NCBI GenBank assembly: GCA_028571685.1
Contig: CM053158.1
Location: 57,194,001-57,258,000 of the forward strand
Length of the DNA stretch: 64,000 nucleotides
From: Heterohyrax brucei
Lineage: Eukaryota > Chordata > Mammalia > Hyracoidea > Procaviidae
Direction: 5' to 3'
Position numbers and translations under genes: made by a program
Part shown: positions 33,252-45,100 of the stretch, in pieces
Layout: each line of letters opens with the position of its first letter
How positions within the stretch are numbered: position 1 is the stretch's first letter
The notes under the pieces: model-generated
Seen by the model: the letters and a program-made list of their open reading frames with translations, nothing else
What the model was told of the DNA's origin: nothing
Databases searched by the model: none

Positions 33252-36007
33252 TTCAGTCTTAGCAGTCTGTGGCAGAACCAGGTGACACATACAGGCCAGA
33301 AATTTGCCACATGACCAGAGTCTGAACTGCGGTAATAAAATATTATTATTGCTAACATACTGAGTACTCTACCACATGGCTATCCAGTTTGAACAAATGT
33401 GAAGTTCTTAGTGGCCAAGATGACAGGCATTCCCAAAGCTCAATGGTATAGTTTTCTGTTAGCATCTGTATCATGTAAATAAATAAGATGCCCCCCCTCA
33501 GTTTGATGTGGCCACTTGGAAGATCTTACCACTTGGTAGCGTACATTTTAGAGACTGTTGCCTGCACACAGTGCGTTAGTGGTGTCCTGAGGAGAAGAGT
33601 TTTACTCCATCAAATCAGGCTTGATTTAGTGGGACTTTTGTGGACAAATCTTTGTTCTCAGCTGTATAATAATTACAAGCTGTTTTACTAGTGGATAAAG
33701 AAAGGATTACTCTCCTCTTTGAAAATGGTAACTTTATAATTACATGTATTTACTTGACTTATCAGAATAGAACTCACCAGCTGAGACACGGGATTTTTTT
33801 AATTGAAAAGACTCTTGGGTGAATTAACAACCACGTATTTGGGAAAAGTTTAGCTTTTGTAGACATTTGTCTCTGGCATGAATAAAGAATAACTTATCTA
33901 AAATGACTTTTTTTCTTTTTGAAATTTATACAAAAACATGGCACTGAAGTTATCCATGTATTTCATTCAGCCAAACCCATGAGAGTATATAAAAATACAC
34001 AGATACCTACAAAAAGAAAGCAGGTATGGTTTAGCATTTCATACAGATAGTTTTATATGTCTGGGCCAGTATCCACTGTCTTCAGAGAACTTCAGAATGG
34101 ACCTATGTCAGGAAAGAGATTTACTTTTTTTATTTGTTTATTTTGAACTTTCTCTTCTCCTTGTTACACTCCCATTTAAATCTGCAGCGAATTTCTATGA
34201 CTCGTATATCTGAAGAGGATTTTAATTTTTATGTCATGGGCTTATAACAAGCTATATTCGTAAGAAAAATAACAAGCCTAGATAATGTGTAGATTGCATC
34301 CCATTTCTGTTTGCTGGTTCTTCTCAATTTGACCTTTACACCTAGTGTGGAAAGCTTTAGTTTAGAAACATAAACATTCTGTTTCTCTTTTGCCAAATCT
34401 TTGTAGAATCAAGCAGTACCCTGTGCTTCTCTCCTTTTAACTTTAACAATCCTGCGATGCTCCCTCAGCTTCCTCTAAGTGATTAGAAAAGTAAATTCTT
34501 CTAAGTCAGAAACTGTCTTCTGTGTCTTTTACCTTGTAGACCCTAGGTAGCAGTATCTCCTCTCTCTGGACACTCCCATCCTCGCTCTCTGAAATCCTGA
34601 CAAAGTGCAGCCCTAACTAGAGGAATGAGAATCAAGCATCCTTTTTAGCATAGTCAGAGTAAAAATGCTGCATTGTATTTTCATGTGCTGTAGGTGGTGG
34701 TGGAGGGAGCAGGGTACTAAGAATATTAAAGGATTAAGAAACAGCCACAGAGCTTCCAGCTGTGTCCATGAGACATCAGTCTGTTCTGCAAGTCCAGTTA
34801 TTCTGGGGTGTAAGAGCAAGAGAGGAGAGCAGTAATTACTCTTTCATCTCCCACTGAAAAGGCAGCCTCAGTAAGCTGACTGTGGCTGACTGGCATGAAA
34901 AGATTTCATTCAGAGTGTTTGAGCCCTAGATTGCCGCTAAAGCCCAGAATAAAGAATGTAGTGTGGCACAGAATGAATGGCAGAATGATCCTTGGTAGAG
35001 AGTGCAGTTGACTAGCCTGACCCTGGGATTCTGTTCTGTGTCTGATACATTGCCTGGCCTCTGTACGCATTTCGAGGGACATGCTTTCCATGAAGGGCTA
35101 ATTTCCAACTTGTGCTCACTACCTCCTTTTCATTTTCTCTTTCCTTTCTCAATCCCTGTTCCCTTGCAAAGTGGAACTCACCTGTCTCCCTCTCCTACAT
35201 TTCAGTTCTATTGCTTCTGTCATTGGAAATGGAGCTGAGAGAATGGACCTTCTCTGTCAGGACATGTCTCTCCTCCTCATGTCTGATTCTCATTGTTCTC
35301 TCTGCCCCCAGTTCCCTGTCCCTATTCTGCATTCCCTATTCCTTACCTTGTTTTCTGCCTTAGCACTTGCCTCTTTCCGTCATCTGTCTCCCTCACTGCT
35401 CCCTTGGTTAGATCTTTAGACCAGTTGCTGTTTTTTCTTGGCAGCCCCATGCATGTCAGAGTACAGCTGTGCTCTGTAGTGAGTGTTCAATGGCTAGTTC
35501 ATTGGAAATAGATGGGCAGGCCATTTGGGGGAGCACCTGGCCATCTATTCCAAGCACATTAACCAATTCACTTGGACATCTGTTGTTTCTCCTGCCTTTA
35601 GTTGCTAGTGTCCCCTCCCCTTTCTCTCTCTGCATCCTCCCTTCCTACATCCTCCTGGGCTGTACTTTCACCAGGTGAAACACTGGAGAGAATGCTGTTC
35701 TGCTATTAGCTGTAAATTATCTGCATTGAGAAACTGATGCACGTTTTCTAATGTTAACACGTTTGGTTTAACTATTCAGTCAAGTCTCTCAGGACCTAAC
35801 CTAAAGTATTACTGTGACTAGTTTAAGTTTCTGGGCTTTGGGTTTTTTGGTTTGTTTGTTTTTGTTTTTGTAAGATCTAAGTTTAACTTTCTAGGCAAAT
35901 CACTTTTTCCTTTGAATTTTCATTTCAAGTCTAGACAGGCCATGTAAATAATTGAAGTTTATACCGTGTTACCATCTTACACAAGAAAAATTCCTCTAGG
36001 GTACCTT
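33252..36007. other. Unique intronic sequence
   Basis: No exon is recognised. A pyrimidine-rich stretch (about 35.1-35.4 kb) creates several overlapping open frames with no domain. A weak SINE-like piece ('agccccatgcatgtcagagt') lies near 35443-35490. Confidence 0.45.
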
Positions 36008-36082
36008 AGGAGCCCCTAGTTGCTCAGTGGTGAAGAGCTCAGTCACTAACCAAAAAGTCCATAGTTCAAATTTCCCTCGGGA
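36008..36082 (+). mobile_element. AfroSINE head fragment
   Basis: 'taggagcccctagttgctca' and 'actaaccaaaaagtccatag' are the head and B-box region. The body is missing. Confidence 0.7.
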
Positions 36083-36144
36083 ATGTAGTCATGGCAATCA
36101 CAGGACTGATACTCCCTAGAGAGGATGACCTCCGCTTTATGCAA

Positions 36145-36330
36145 GGTTGGTTGGTTGTTTGGTTGGGTTGGTTGGGTTGGTTGCTTGCTTGCTTGCTTGT
36201 TCAGTTGATTGTTTGGTTGGTTGTTCGGTTGTTGGGTGGGTCAGTTGGGTTGGTCGGTTGGTTGTTCGGTTGTTGGGTGGGTTGTTGGGTGGGTTCTTCA
36301 GTTGGACGGTTGGATGGTTGGATGGTTTTG
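36145..36330 (+). repeat. (TTGG)n-type tetranucleotide microsatellite
   Basis: About 185 bp of GGTT/GGGT/GCTT units with interruptions. The open frames across it (runs of Trp, Leu, Gly, Val) are a product of the repeat. Confidence 0.95.
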
Positions 36331-36810
36331 GGTGTAGTGAACTGAGACTCTGGCCATCTTAGTGAAAAGGAGGTTTATTTTAAGATTTTAGTGGAATTGA
36401 ACCTGGAAAGCCTTCTGACTCTTCTCTGTTGTTCTCCTTCACAGTCCTGTAGAACTCTTTCAGTCTTTCACATTCTTTCCTGATGCCTCTACCCTTTGGC
36501 ATCTCTCACTGCCAGCCAGTCTGGCCCTTCTGTTTTCTCTAGAAGTCCAGATTGCACAAGTAGCTAATCTAGTTGGCGTAGTTAATCACCATCACTCTGC
36601 AGTCCCAGCCAGCTGAGCCATATTATTGGAGATTTCTCAAGCCCAAGAGATTCTTCCCCATCTGGGTTCTGATCCAAGACAGCAATAAGAAAAAGAACTT
36701 AGGGAAGCCAAAATTCCAGTTTTATTACTAGTGAAGTGTACACTTCATTGTGCACCAAGGAGCTTCCTTATTCTGAACCACAGAGTTAGGAAGCTTTATA
36801 CATGCAGGCT
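36331..36810. other. Unique intronic sequence
   Basis: No gene or repeat is recognised. Confidence 0.45.
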
Positions 36811-36977
36811 AGAAACCCTGGTGGCATAGTGGGTAAGTACTGCAGCTGCTAATCAAAAGGTCAGTGGTTCTGATCTACCTGGTGTTCCTAGGAAACTCTA
36901 TGGGGCTGTTCTGCTCTATCCTGTGGGATCACTATGAGTCTGAATAGACTCAACAACAGTAGGTTTGGATTTTTTTT
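36811..36977 (+). mobile_element. AfroSINE
   Basis: 'aaaccctggtggcatagtgg', 'taatcaaaaggtcagtggtt', 'aggaaactctatggggctgt', 'gagtctgaatagactcaaca', followed by a T-rich tail. Confidence 0.9.
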
Positions 36978-37870
36978 GTATACGTGCAGATGCAGGCACT
37001 GTTTGACCTGGGCAGGCCTCCCATCTCCAGGGCAAGATCCTGAGGAATAGTAGATGACCAGCGCTCACTCTGAGCTGTGTACCCCTAGAAGAAAGGGAAG
37101 AGGAAGGACTGGGCTACAGCAGGCAACTTTGTCCTTTCAAGCACTCCAATCAGTCTCACCACCATCACCCCCAGGCGGAGCCAGTGATAGGGAAGGAAGA
37201 GGCCAGGAGCATCCAAAGCATATTTGAGGTCATCAGTCTGCCCTAGAAGGGGGTAGCCATTTGGTCAGTCTAGGCTGTGGTCATTGTTCAAAAATAAGAA
37301 CCTGAAGTTGTTTCCCCAAGTAGAAGCTGTGTGCAGAAGAATGCAAAAGAGAGTATATTGCTGTCAGGAGATGTATAGGTAGAGGCAGTTTGTGCTATTC
37401 TATGGTGATCTGTGCATCCTGTTAGTAAGGCTCTCCCAGAAAGTGCCCCCTTGAGTCTTCAGGGGGCATAGGCCAAGTTACCTAAGGGGAAAGACTTCAA
37501 GAGAATGTTTTAGAACAGGAAGGACAGATAGCATTCATCTCATGCTACGTTGTGTTTGTTGGCATCAGCAACCTCAAGCTCTGTGCTGAGAAAGACTAGG
37601 AGTCTGTATCTGAGCTCAGTGGAAAAGAGTTCCATGCTCAAGTAGTGTTGGCCACTGCAGATCTGGGTAAGGAGAGTGGGTACACTTGAGCCCAGTATTC
37701 ATCATTTTCGATTCAAAGAAAACAAAGGTAGAGTTTTCTCCTATAGCAATACTGCCCCCTGCCCCCATATCAAGTAGGAAGTGGGAAAGCAGCAAAAGAA
37801 GACATATTCTTAGCAGTTCTGCCTGCCTTAACAGCTAAGTCAATGTCTCCAGGAATTTGGATGGTAGCAA
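36978..37870. other. Unique intronic sequence
   Basis: No gene or repeat is recognised. Confidence 0.45.
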
Positions 37871-38075
37871 GCAACAGTATGCAAACTTTCTCTGTAAAGG
37901 GCCAGATTTTAGGCTTTGTGGGCTATGTATTCTCTGTCACAGTTACTCAGCTCTGCCCCTGTAGTACAGAAGCAGCCCTAAATAATACATAAAGGAATGA
38001 TCGTGATTGTACTCCAGAAAATCAATAAACAGTCAGTGAGAGGGATTTGGCTCATGGCATAGAGGATCAGCCAGC
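37871..38075 (+). mobile_element. MER5A-like hAT relic
   Basis: 'tatgcaaactttctctgtaa', 'agggccagattttaggcttt', 'gtcacagttactcagctctg', 'aataatacataaaggaatga' and 'gatttggctcatggcataga' are in MER5A order. Confidence 0.87.
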
Positions 38076-38429
38076 ATCAAGGCCTACAGTGGAGGCTCTT
38101 ACATTACCTGTGCCAAAATCTATCTCTTTCCAGCTCTGAAATGTTTTCTGAAAGTCAAACAAGAATTTGACAGGTGACATTAAGCTCTCACAAGGAAAAT
38201 ATTAGCAGTGGAGTCCACTTAATCATTTCATCTACATTTAGACAGTTTACTCAATGATGTCACTTCTTAGGCCACCAACTAAGTTCTAACATCAGCATTT
38301 CATACAGAAGTTACACACTATCAAAATTACCTTTGAAAGTTATTTAAATTGTTTGTAAGCTAGTATATACTTGGAATGAAAGCCATGAGGTAGACTCAAG
38401 GTAAGACATGAAGGCCAAGTCCACATGCA

Positions 38430-38608
38430 GATGTTTTGGTGTTGTGCTTTGTGGATTCATAAGTAACTCGGTAAGACAGAATACAACTGCCTCATCGGGT
38501 TTCCAAAGGCTATAATCTTTGTAGGAGCAGATCACTAGGTCTTTTCTCCCTCAGAGCCACTTGGTTAGCAGCTGAGTTCTTTACCAATGCACTACCAGGG
38601 CTTCTTTG
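38430..38608 (-). mobile_element. AfroSINE (long subfamily), diverged
   Basis: 'ttttggtgttgtgctttgtg', 'gacagaatacaactgcctca', 'ccaaaggctataatctttgt', 'cacttggttagcagctgagt', 'caatgcactaccagggcttc'. A second tail-like scrap ('ttgttgttgtaatgtgtttg') follows at 38617-38665. Confidence 0.8.
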
Positions 38609-39168
38609 CAGACATTTGTTGTTGTAATGTGTTTGATGAGTCAGTTCCAGCTGTTTAGGTGTGTAAGATGTTCCTTCTTTAAAAGAACTTTTCAGTCCCT
38701 AGCAGGTCATAGAGAAGAGTGCATTATTGAAAGGGTTCATTCAATTTTAGTTTAAGAGAAGAAATCATTGAGGAAATTAGGTGGGCATATGGGAATATAT
38801 CCAGCAGCTGTGGGAACTTTATGTCATTTCCAATTTTTATAAGATTTGAAGAATACAAGGCACATAAAGGGCACTCATCCAAGGGAATCAGAAGCCTCAA
38901 CACTGCAGTAGTCAGTAACAGAACCAGGTTTAAGATTTCTGTGTCCGCATCTGTAAAACAGGAGTTAAAACTATGGCAACCTTTAGAGGGTTGTTGTAAG
39001 GAGGCAGATGATTTTTTTTTAATGTAGAGATATTTAAATCTATTGTTAAAAGTAAGATTATTGTCTTCATATGTGAAATTCAACCGTGGTATTATTTCTC
39101 CTTTAGATAAATATCTATGTATGCATACATATGTAAAATCACATACATACACTAACTCATGCATATGA
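38609..39168. other. Unique intronic sequence with a MIR-like piece
   Basis: A MIR-like '+' fragment ('gtaacagaaccaggtttaag', 'catctgtaaaacaggagtta') lies at about 38905-39005. The 184-codon antisense frame at 38724-39278 crosses this MIR and a SINE and is not a gene. Confidence 0.5.
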
Positions 39169-39307
39169 ACCAGAACCAAACCTCTTGCCATTGAGTTCTG
39201 CCTTAAGGTAGAGCTGCCCCATGGGGTTTCCAAGGAGCACCTGGTGGATTTGACCTGCTGACCTTTGGTTAACATCAAAACTCTTAACCGCTGCCACCAG
39301 GGTTTCC
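39169..39307 (-). mobile_element. AfroSINE, short copy
   Basis: 'accagaaccaaacctcttgc', 'gtagagctgccccatggggt', 'ttccaaggagcacctggtgg', 'aaccgctgccaccagggttt'. About 20 bp are missing from the middle. Confidence 0.88.
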
Positions 39308-39323
39308 AGTTCTCATTCGTATA

Positions 39324-39378
39324 CCAGCCAAGTGCCGTCGACTTGGATCTGACTCATGGCGACCCTAGGGGCCGCCTA
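39324..39378 (-). mobile_element. SINE 3'-end fragment (young-looking)
   Basis: 'agccaagtgccgtcgacttg' and 'gactcatggcgaccctaggg' are the reverse complement of the SINE 3' end with '...cgacggcacttggct', the same variant tail as at 780 and 9499. The CpGs are intact. The body is absent. Confidence 0.65.
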
Positions 39379-39573
39379 TTTTTAGTGCTGATTTCTGTTT
39401 CTGTCCACCTGTTTATATAATAAGCTAAACATGGGCTCATGTTGATGTCTTGGACTGGAATCCATTCATTATCCACAGAGTTCTTTCTAGCCTTTCCTTT
39501 GCTGTCTTCTGTGTCTGGCAGTAAGAAACCAGACTCTCACCATTGACCATCCATTTACTTATTTGTTCAACCT

Positions 39574-39636
39574 CAGTATACATACAAAGCAGTCTCAGAA
39601 TTGTTACAGTACAGTATACATACAAAGCAGTCTCAG
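39574..39636 (+). repeat. Two perfect 25-bp direct repeats
   Basis: 39574-39598 is repeated exactly at 39612-39636 (cagtatacatac...gtctcag), with a period of 38 bp. Confidence 0.9.
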
Positions 39637-40084
39637 GACCCATGCAGATGAATTTTTAAATAGAACAGACCCTGGCTCAGTAAACGTTAGTTATCCTTGT
39701 CTGAATTCAGGTAACTCTACTGTTGAAGCCAGGGTGGTGGTCTCCAGTGGCTGCCTAAGGGGGTCGAGCATGGTGCTGGCTATTTAACATGCATCGTCTC
39801 CAGCAAGCCAGGGCTGCTGACACAGCAGGCATTTTACCTGTAATTGTCAGTGTATTATTCCGTTTCCAAGAGCACAATAAGCAGACAAAGACATGTGATA
39901 AGCTGTCTAAATTTACATGTCACCAAGAAATGGACCTCCTTATCTGATTATCACTTGAAAGGAGAAAAATGAAGGAGCAAGGGCAGAAGGACAGTGAACA
40001 TTTCAGGAAGAACCTTCTGCTTTATAGAATTTGGCTTCCTTCCACTGCCCTCCCTTCTCCCAGAAAAAAATAAACACAATTACT
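39637..40084. other. Unique intronic sequence
   Basis: No gene or repeat is recognised. Confidence 0.45.
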
Positions 40085-40086
40085 AA

Positions 40087-40395
40087 GAGCAGGGGTCAAA
40101 GTACTTCGGGCTTTATAGGCCAGACTGTCTCTGTCCCAGCAACTCATCTTTGCCATTGAAGCTCCAAAGCAGACTGACAGAGATGATATGTGACCAAATA
40201 AGTGTGGCTGAGTTCCAACAAAACTTTATTTGCAGACACTGAAATTTGAATTACATATAACTTTTATGTACCACAAAACATTACTCAGATTTTTTTGAAC
40301 TATTTAGAAATGTGAAAACCATTCTTAGCCAAGGATTGGTGCAAAAACAGACGGTGGGCTATATTTTGCCTGTGGACTGTAACTTGACAACCTGG
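40087..40395 (+). mobile_element. hAT-Charlie relic (MER5-related)
   Basis: 'gcaggggtcaaagtacttcg' at one end and 'gacggtgggctatattttgc ... gtggactgtaacttgacaac' at the other are the inverted-end regions of the family. The middle has 'gtggctgagttccaacaaaa' and 'ctttatttgcagacactgaa'. Confidence 0.82.
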
Positions 40396-40404
40396 ACTTA
40401 GATT

Positions 40405-40545
40405 AGACTGAGCATCAGAGCTGTCATAGTTCAGTATCTGCTACAAGTGGTTGTGTGACTTCAGCAATTAATTTAACATGTCTAGGCCTCAGTTTCGTCA
40501 AGTAAAAGCAAGAGACTTACCTTAAATGATCTCTGGGGTTTTTTA
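40405..40545 (+). repeat. MIR
   Basis: 'ctgctacaagtggttgtgtg', 'acttcagcaattaatttaac', 'ctaggcctcagtttcgtcaa' match the MIR middle. Confidence 0.78.
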
Positions 40546-40559
40546 TTGCTGCCTCTTAG

Positions 40560-40735
40560 AGACCTTGCATGTAGATAAACTTGAGTTGAAGTTCTAGCTT
40601 GACCTCTAACTTTCTGGGGGACTGTAGGAAGTTAGTAGTTCTAGTACCTCCATTTCCTCATCTCTAAAATGAGTTGCTATGAGGATGAAGTGATACTTGT
40701 GAAACTTTTATGTATTCAGCAAACATTTACTATAC
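40560..40735 (+). repeat. MIR
   Basis: 'gagttgaagttctagcttga', 'tacctccatttcctcatctc', 'taaaatgagttgctatgagg', 'atgaagtgatacttgtgaaa'. This second MIR-like unit lies directly after the first. Confidence 0.75.
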
Positions 40736-41934
40736 CTAATGTAAGCCCAATTAAGTCTTAGCTGTTTAAAAAGACAGCTTGAATTCCTTTGAAAATAATA
40801 ATAAAAAGCCCAGTTTCTGCACATTTCTAGACTAGAGAGTGGTTTTGTTTGTTTATTTTCCACAGCCGTGTGAGAAAAGGCTAGCTTGCGGGATGGGGGG
40901 AGCAGGGGCGGGGAGTGGTGGTGGTGGTGGTGAAGGGCTGCCCCTTTCGAACGAAACCCTGTAATTTATGTCCACTTCCATTTTCACCACTCACATATAA
41001 TATAAGCAAAAAACTGAATTATTTTGATAAGTGATGTTGCATCTTGTTGACAACTCTCTCTACCCAGTGGCAGGAAGTTAGTGGTAAAAATAAAAATGCA
41101 GAAAGGGTCAGGAATTTTTAAGGTTTTATTAATAAACATTATGTCTGATAATATCCTCTGGCAATTTAGCATAATTTAATTTTTAAAACCATTTGCCTTT
41201 GATCCTCTATACGTTACCACTTTTAAGGCACACAGTGGGTAGATAACCATTTCTCTGAGTGGCTTTCAACAAGCAGATTTTATAAAGTGCCTGAAGTTCC
41301 ACCAGCGTGAGTTGACCACTTATCTGTACAGGTGGTTATTAAGAGTGTTGTCCTGCAGCCTCATTATAAAGCAATGCAGCATTTAATAAATATTAGCCCA
41401 TGTCAGCCCCACCATGCAAATGTGGGCAAGAGACCAAATGCCTTTGTAGTTGGGTAGGCAGGCACAAGCACACTCGTTGGAACACTTAATTCCATGTTAG
41501 AGTTTAAAGCAGCTGTGATGGTTTCTGTTTAGCAATGAAGGAGGGAAAGGGGATGGGGAGTAATTGTCAGCCGCTGGCTGAATGAAGAGCAAACTGTCCT
41601 CGTTTACTCAAATAATTTTTTTAACAAAAGTCACCCACAAACTAGCAAGTGTTTGCCCAGGGCTTCTTCTGTTCCCCGTTTCTTCCAGTGACCTGGTTTA
41701 ACCAGCTGCTTTTTTTGTAGTTTTAATCTTTTCTCCGTGTGTCTCCTCTCCCCCTTCTACATGCTCTCGCAATGGGAAAAAGGAAGCAGGTCCTCATATC
41801 TGGCCAGGTCAGTGTCAGTGGGCGGCAGAGCCCACCCCCAGCTTTGCCTGTATCCACAGAGAAACTAGACCCTTGTGCAGACAGCTGGTAGCAGGTCAGG
41901 GTAGGGGCTGCCGCAGAAGGGACTTGGCGTGCTT
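40736..41934. other. Repeat-poor intronic block
   Basis: Apart from a short (GGT)n at 40915-40932, no repeat is recognised over about 1.1 kb. The block includes an octamer-like ATGCAAAT at 41414-41421. It may contain conserved non-coding sequence, which is only an inference from its lack of repeats. Confidence 0.4.
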
Positions 41935-42350
41935 ACTTTTCCCCTCCCTGTCTCTGACTCTATCTGTCCTTGTCTCTTGGTTTTCATGTGTCTGTCTTTC
42001 TGGGTTATTCCTTATGACTCGCCTTTCATCTGCCTCTGATCTGCCTATATCATTTTCTCTGCCTGTCTCTCTGATTCTCTCATCTGTCTTAATTCTTCCC
42101 TCGCTGTCTTCCCTCCCTCTGGTTTGTTTTTTCTCTCTCCCTTTCTCCCTCTGTATATCTGTTTCTCTGGGTGTCTTTCCTGTCTCTTCCTACCTCGTTT
42201 TGACTCTCATTCTTGCATCTCTTTCTAGCCCCCTGGCTCCGTCTCTGTCTCTCTCCCCTCTTAATGTCTCTCTGTCTTTTCTGCGTGTCTCCGAATGTCT
42301 CCCTCTTCCCCTTTGACTGCACCTTTTCTTCTCTCTCTTTGTGCAGTACA
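41935..42350 (+). repeat. Pyrimidine-rich low-complexity tract
   Basis: Over 400 bp of TCTC/TGTC/CCTC units on the + strand. It generates a 147-codon Leu/Ser-rich open frame (41873-42316) that I do not regard as a gene. Confidence 0.9.
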
Positions 42351-43015
42351 GGTCTTCATCTTGTCACAGGCCCTCTCTGTATGACCCATTTCTCATCCTA
42401 GCCCTATTCTCAGGCCTCCTATTTGAACATAAAAATTCCTCAAGAACTGCTTGTTTCTGAGCTTGCCTAGTATATGCTTAATAATTAAGGGCATAATTAA
42501 AGTACAGTGGCAAGTATAATTAAATTTCACTTTAGTAGATCCTGGAATTAGGAAGCATTTAGGCGTTTTGACATGGCACTGGGAGGAAGGAAAGAGTGTT
42601 TTTCTGGGAAGCTGCTTCACTCTCCTTCATGACCTGGTCTTGTCCACTAATTGTTAACCTAGGAGCAGCCCTTTGCTTTTTCTGAGCATGTAAAGCTGTT
42701 GAGCTGAGGGAGTGGCAGCTGAGGAGCATCACTGAAGGTCAGTGAACAGAGCCACCTGCTGCAGTGCCCTTCTTTGAGAAAGCCAGGAGTGCTAAAAATC
42801 TCAAAACCAATCACTCTTCATTCTTCTTGAGGCAGGTGGGGTTTCATCTGAATCAACCATATCAAAAAGGACTAGTTTGGGGTGTTGGGCCAGCAAAAGG
42901 ATCAGAAAAGTATCCACCTACACCTCACCTGCTCAGATGGTCTTTGTGTGTGTGTGAGTTCCTCTGTTGTGATTGCATCCATCAACAGGTACATCTTTGC
43001 TGTTTTTTGGTGTTG
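42351..43015. other. Unique intronic sequence
   Basis: No gene or repeat is recognised. Confidence 0.45.
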
Positions 43016-43262
43016 CTAGTAGGTGTCAGCTCCAAGTAAGTTCCCACCCTACATACAACAGAACCAACACTGCCTGATCCTGCACTACCCTCTCAAGCAT
43101 TATACTTGAGCCCACTGTTGCAGCCACTGTGACAGTCCATCCCTTTGAGGGCCTTCCTCTTCTATGCTGACGCTCTGCTGTACCAAGCTTGATGCCCTTC
43201 TCCAGGGACTGATCCCTTCTGATAACATCTCCAAAGTGCATGAGGCTTTGATTGGACTGTGT
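43016..43262 (-). mobile_element. RTE LINE 3' end
   Basis: 'gctagtaggtgtcagctcca', 'cacaactg'-like tail, 'cttgagcccactgttgcagc', 'gctgtaccaagcttgatgcc' and 'ccttctccagggactgatcc' match the same order at 31.36-31.58 kb and 63.17-63.35 kb. Confidence 0.85.
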
Positions 43263-43264
43263 GC

Positions 43265-43560
43265 TAAGCCTGGGAAATACCCCGGTGAGTAAGCCTGACA
43301 AAATGTCAGCCCTCATGAAGCTTATGCTTAGTGGAGAATGAAAGAAATGTCACCAGGCAATTCCCATAATGTGTAATCCATATTGTGATTGTGATTGTGG
43401 AAGTTCGGGGTATTCTGGAAGTGCATTATACAAACCCCTGCTCAAGTTTAGGGCCTGGAGAATGGTGACAAGGAAGGCATCCCTGAAGAAGTTTTATTTA
43501 AGCAGTTACCTCGTGAATGTGCAGGCATTCCATAAGCAGATCAAGCACATCTGGTTAGAG
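43265..43560 (-). repeat. L2-like fragment
   Basis: 'ccctcatgaagcttatgctt', 'gtggagaatga', 'aggaaggcatccctgaagaa', and 'gcaggcattccataagcaga' follow the antisense L2 3' region ('catggagcttacattctagt ... ggaaggcctctctgagga'). Confidence 0.6.
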
Positions 43561-44599
43561 GGTACAGCAGGGACAAAGTCATCCCGAAGTGTCTGATCTG
43601 GGAACTTCTTAATCAGTCTGTCCCCACACCCCCCACCCCCACTTTGGGAATACCTGGTGCTAAGTTGGATAGTGAAGAGAATATTAATTAAGAAGCTACA
43701 CTACTTGGTTGCAAAGGAAAGCAACCCACGTGAGATATTTAGAAAAAAGAACTTGTTTCATCCATACACGTGGAAAAGAGCTACAGCAGAGCTTCCGGTA
43801 AGGGCAGGATCTGTGATGGAGGTGGAGCTCAGAGTGTCCATCAGAACTGTCACATTTACTTAGCTCCTCTGTTCTGTGGGTATTTGCCTTGACTTTCTCT
43901 TTATGTGCTTACTAATGGCTGGTGATTCCTTTTCATGGTACTAGTATCTGTTTCCTATGAAACATCCATTTAGATTCTCAAGATAGCAAATCTAGTTGAA
44001 CAAACTAATGACCATTGTTACCATTGTATGTACATGGGCAGCCAGTAAATGTTGATGAACCTTTGATTAGGTATAGGCAGTGTCTCCCTCTGGATACGGA
44101 ACAGCCTTGTGGCCCTTCCTAGAGCAGGGAACAATGAGTAGTATAGGTTTAGCAGCCACGAGGAGAGCTTGGAAACAGCTCTCCTAGTTGTACCTATCCT
44201 ATCTATCTATCCTATCTATCCTAGTTGTACCTGATCTTTCCTTTTAAATAACTTATAGCATTGATAGTTGCCCTCAGGTTCAGATGGTCTTGTGCAAAGC
44301 AAAGTGCTACAAATTGTAAAATACCAAGCAGGAGTTACAGGGAGCCAAAATACAATGGCAAGAACCTAAGATTTTGAGACTGAATTATGCCAGTCAATGA
44401 GCTAAAAAAAAAAAGAGGGGATTTGTAAATACCTAACTCAAAAAGTCATTGTAGGGTCAAGTAAACTAACATGTAAGAAGCTCGTAAATCCACAAAAACG
44501 TGGAGATTTCGTTACTGTAAACATTATTATTATGAACTATATAAAACCATGCAATGCAATCTGTATGTTTCAAGCATTAGTTCCAGAAATCACTCAAAG
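43561..44599. other. Unique intronic sequence with a (CTAT)n duplication
   Basis: 'tcctagttgtacct' occurs at 44182 and again at 44219 with (CTAT)n between, a local 37-bp duplication. Nothing else is recognised. Confidence 0.5.
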
Positions 44600-44760
44600 A
44601 AGTGAGACAGCAATGGAATTCTCATTGCACCACTTCCTAGCTATGACACCTCATGCTAGGTGGGTTTAGACAATGTTTTGAACCCATTTGTGCCTCAGTG
44701 TCTTCATCTGTAAGATGGTAATAATAATTATAATAGCTAACTTTGAATTATGTTGTTGAA
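44600..44760 (+). repeat. MIR
   Basis: 'attgcaccacttcctagcta', 'gtgcctcagtgtcttcatct', 'gtaagatggtaataataatt' give the MIR core and 3' side. Confidence 0.78.
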
Positions 44761-44894
44761 GAATACTGAATATACTGCAGACTGCCAGAAGAACAAACAA
44801 ATCTGCCTTAAAATAAGTACAGACACAGTACTCTTCAGAAGCAAGGATGACAATATTTTGTCTCACGTACCTTGAACCATGCTATGGGATGACG

Positions 44895-44972
44895 TGGAAC
44901 CAGGCAGTGTTTCGTTCTCTTGTACGTAGGGTCACTATAATTCAGAACAGATTTGATGGCATAACAGCAGCA
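44895..44972 (+). mobile_element. AfroSINE 3' fragment
   Basis: 'tagggtcactataattcaga' and 'acagatttgatggcataaca' are the tail half of a diverged plus-strand copy. Confidence 0.6.
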
Positions 44973-45100
44973 TTGTAGGATTGCTCTTCAGGAACAAGTG
45001 AGCGTAACTAGAAGCCCAAACAGTATGTCACACTTGATAACGTGATAACTGGCATTACTGCTTATTAATACTGTTAGAACTACTGCTACTATTCCTTCTA

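Noticed and set aside
35112-35419. Several overlapping Leu/Ser-rich frames of about 80 codons
   Set aside because: They arise from a C/T-rich stretch in three frames at once.
36091-36362. Trp/Leu/Gly-rich frames resembling a hydrophobic peptide
   Set aside because: They are direct translations of the (TTGG)n microsatellite.
38724-39278. 184-codon antisense open frame
   Set aside because: It crosses a MIR fragment and a SINE and has no protein-like motif.
41873-42316. 147-codon Leu/Ser-rich open frame that looks like a membrane protein
   Set aside because: It is produced by a low-complexity pyrimidine tract.
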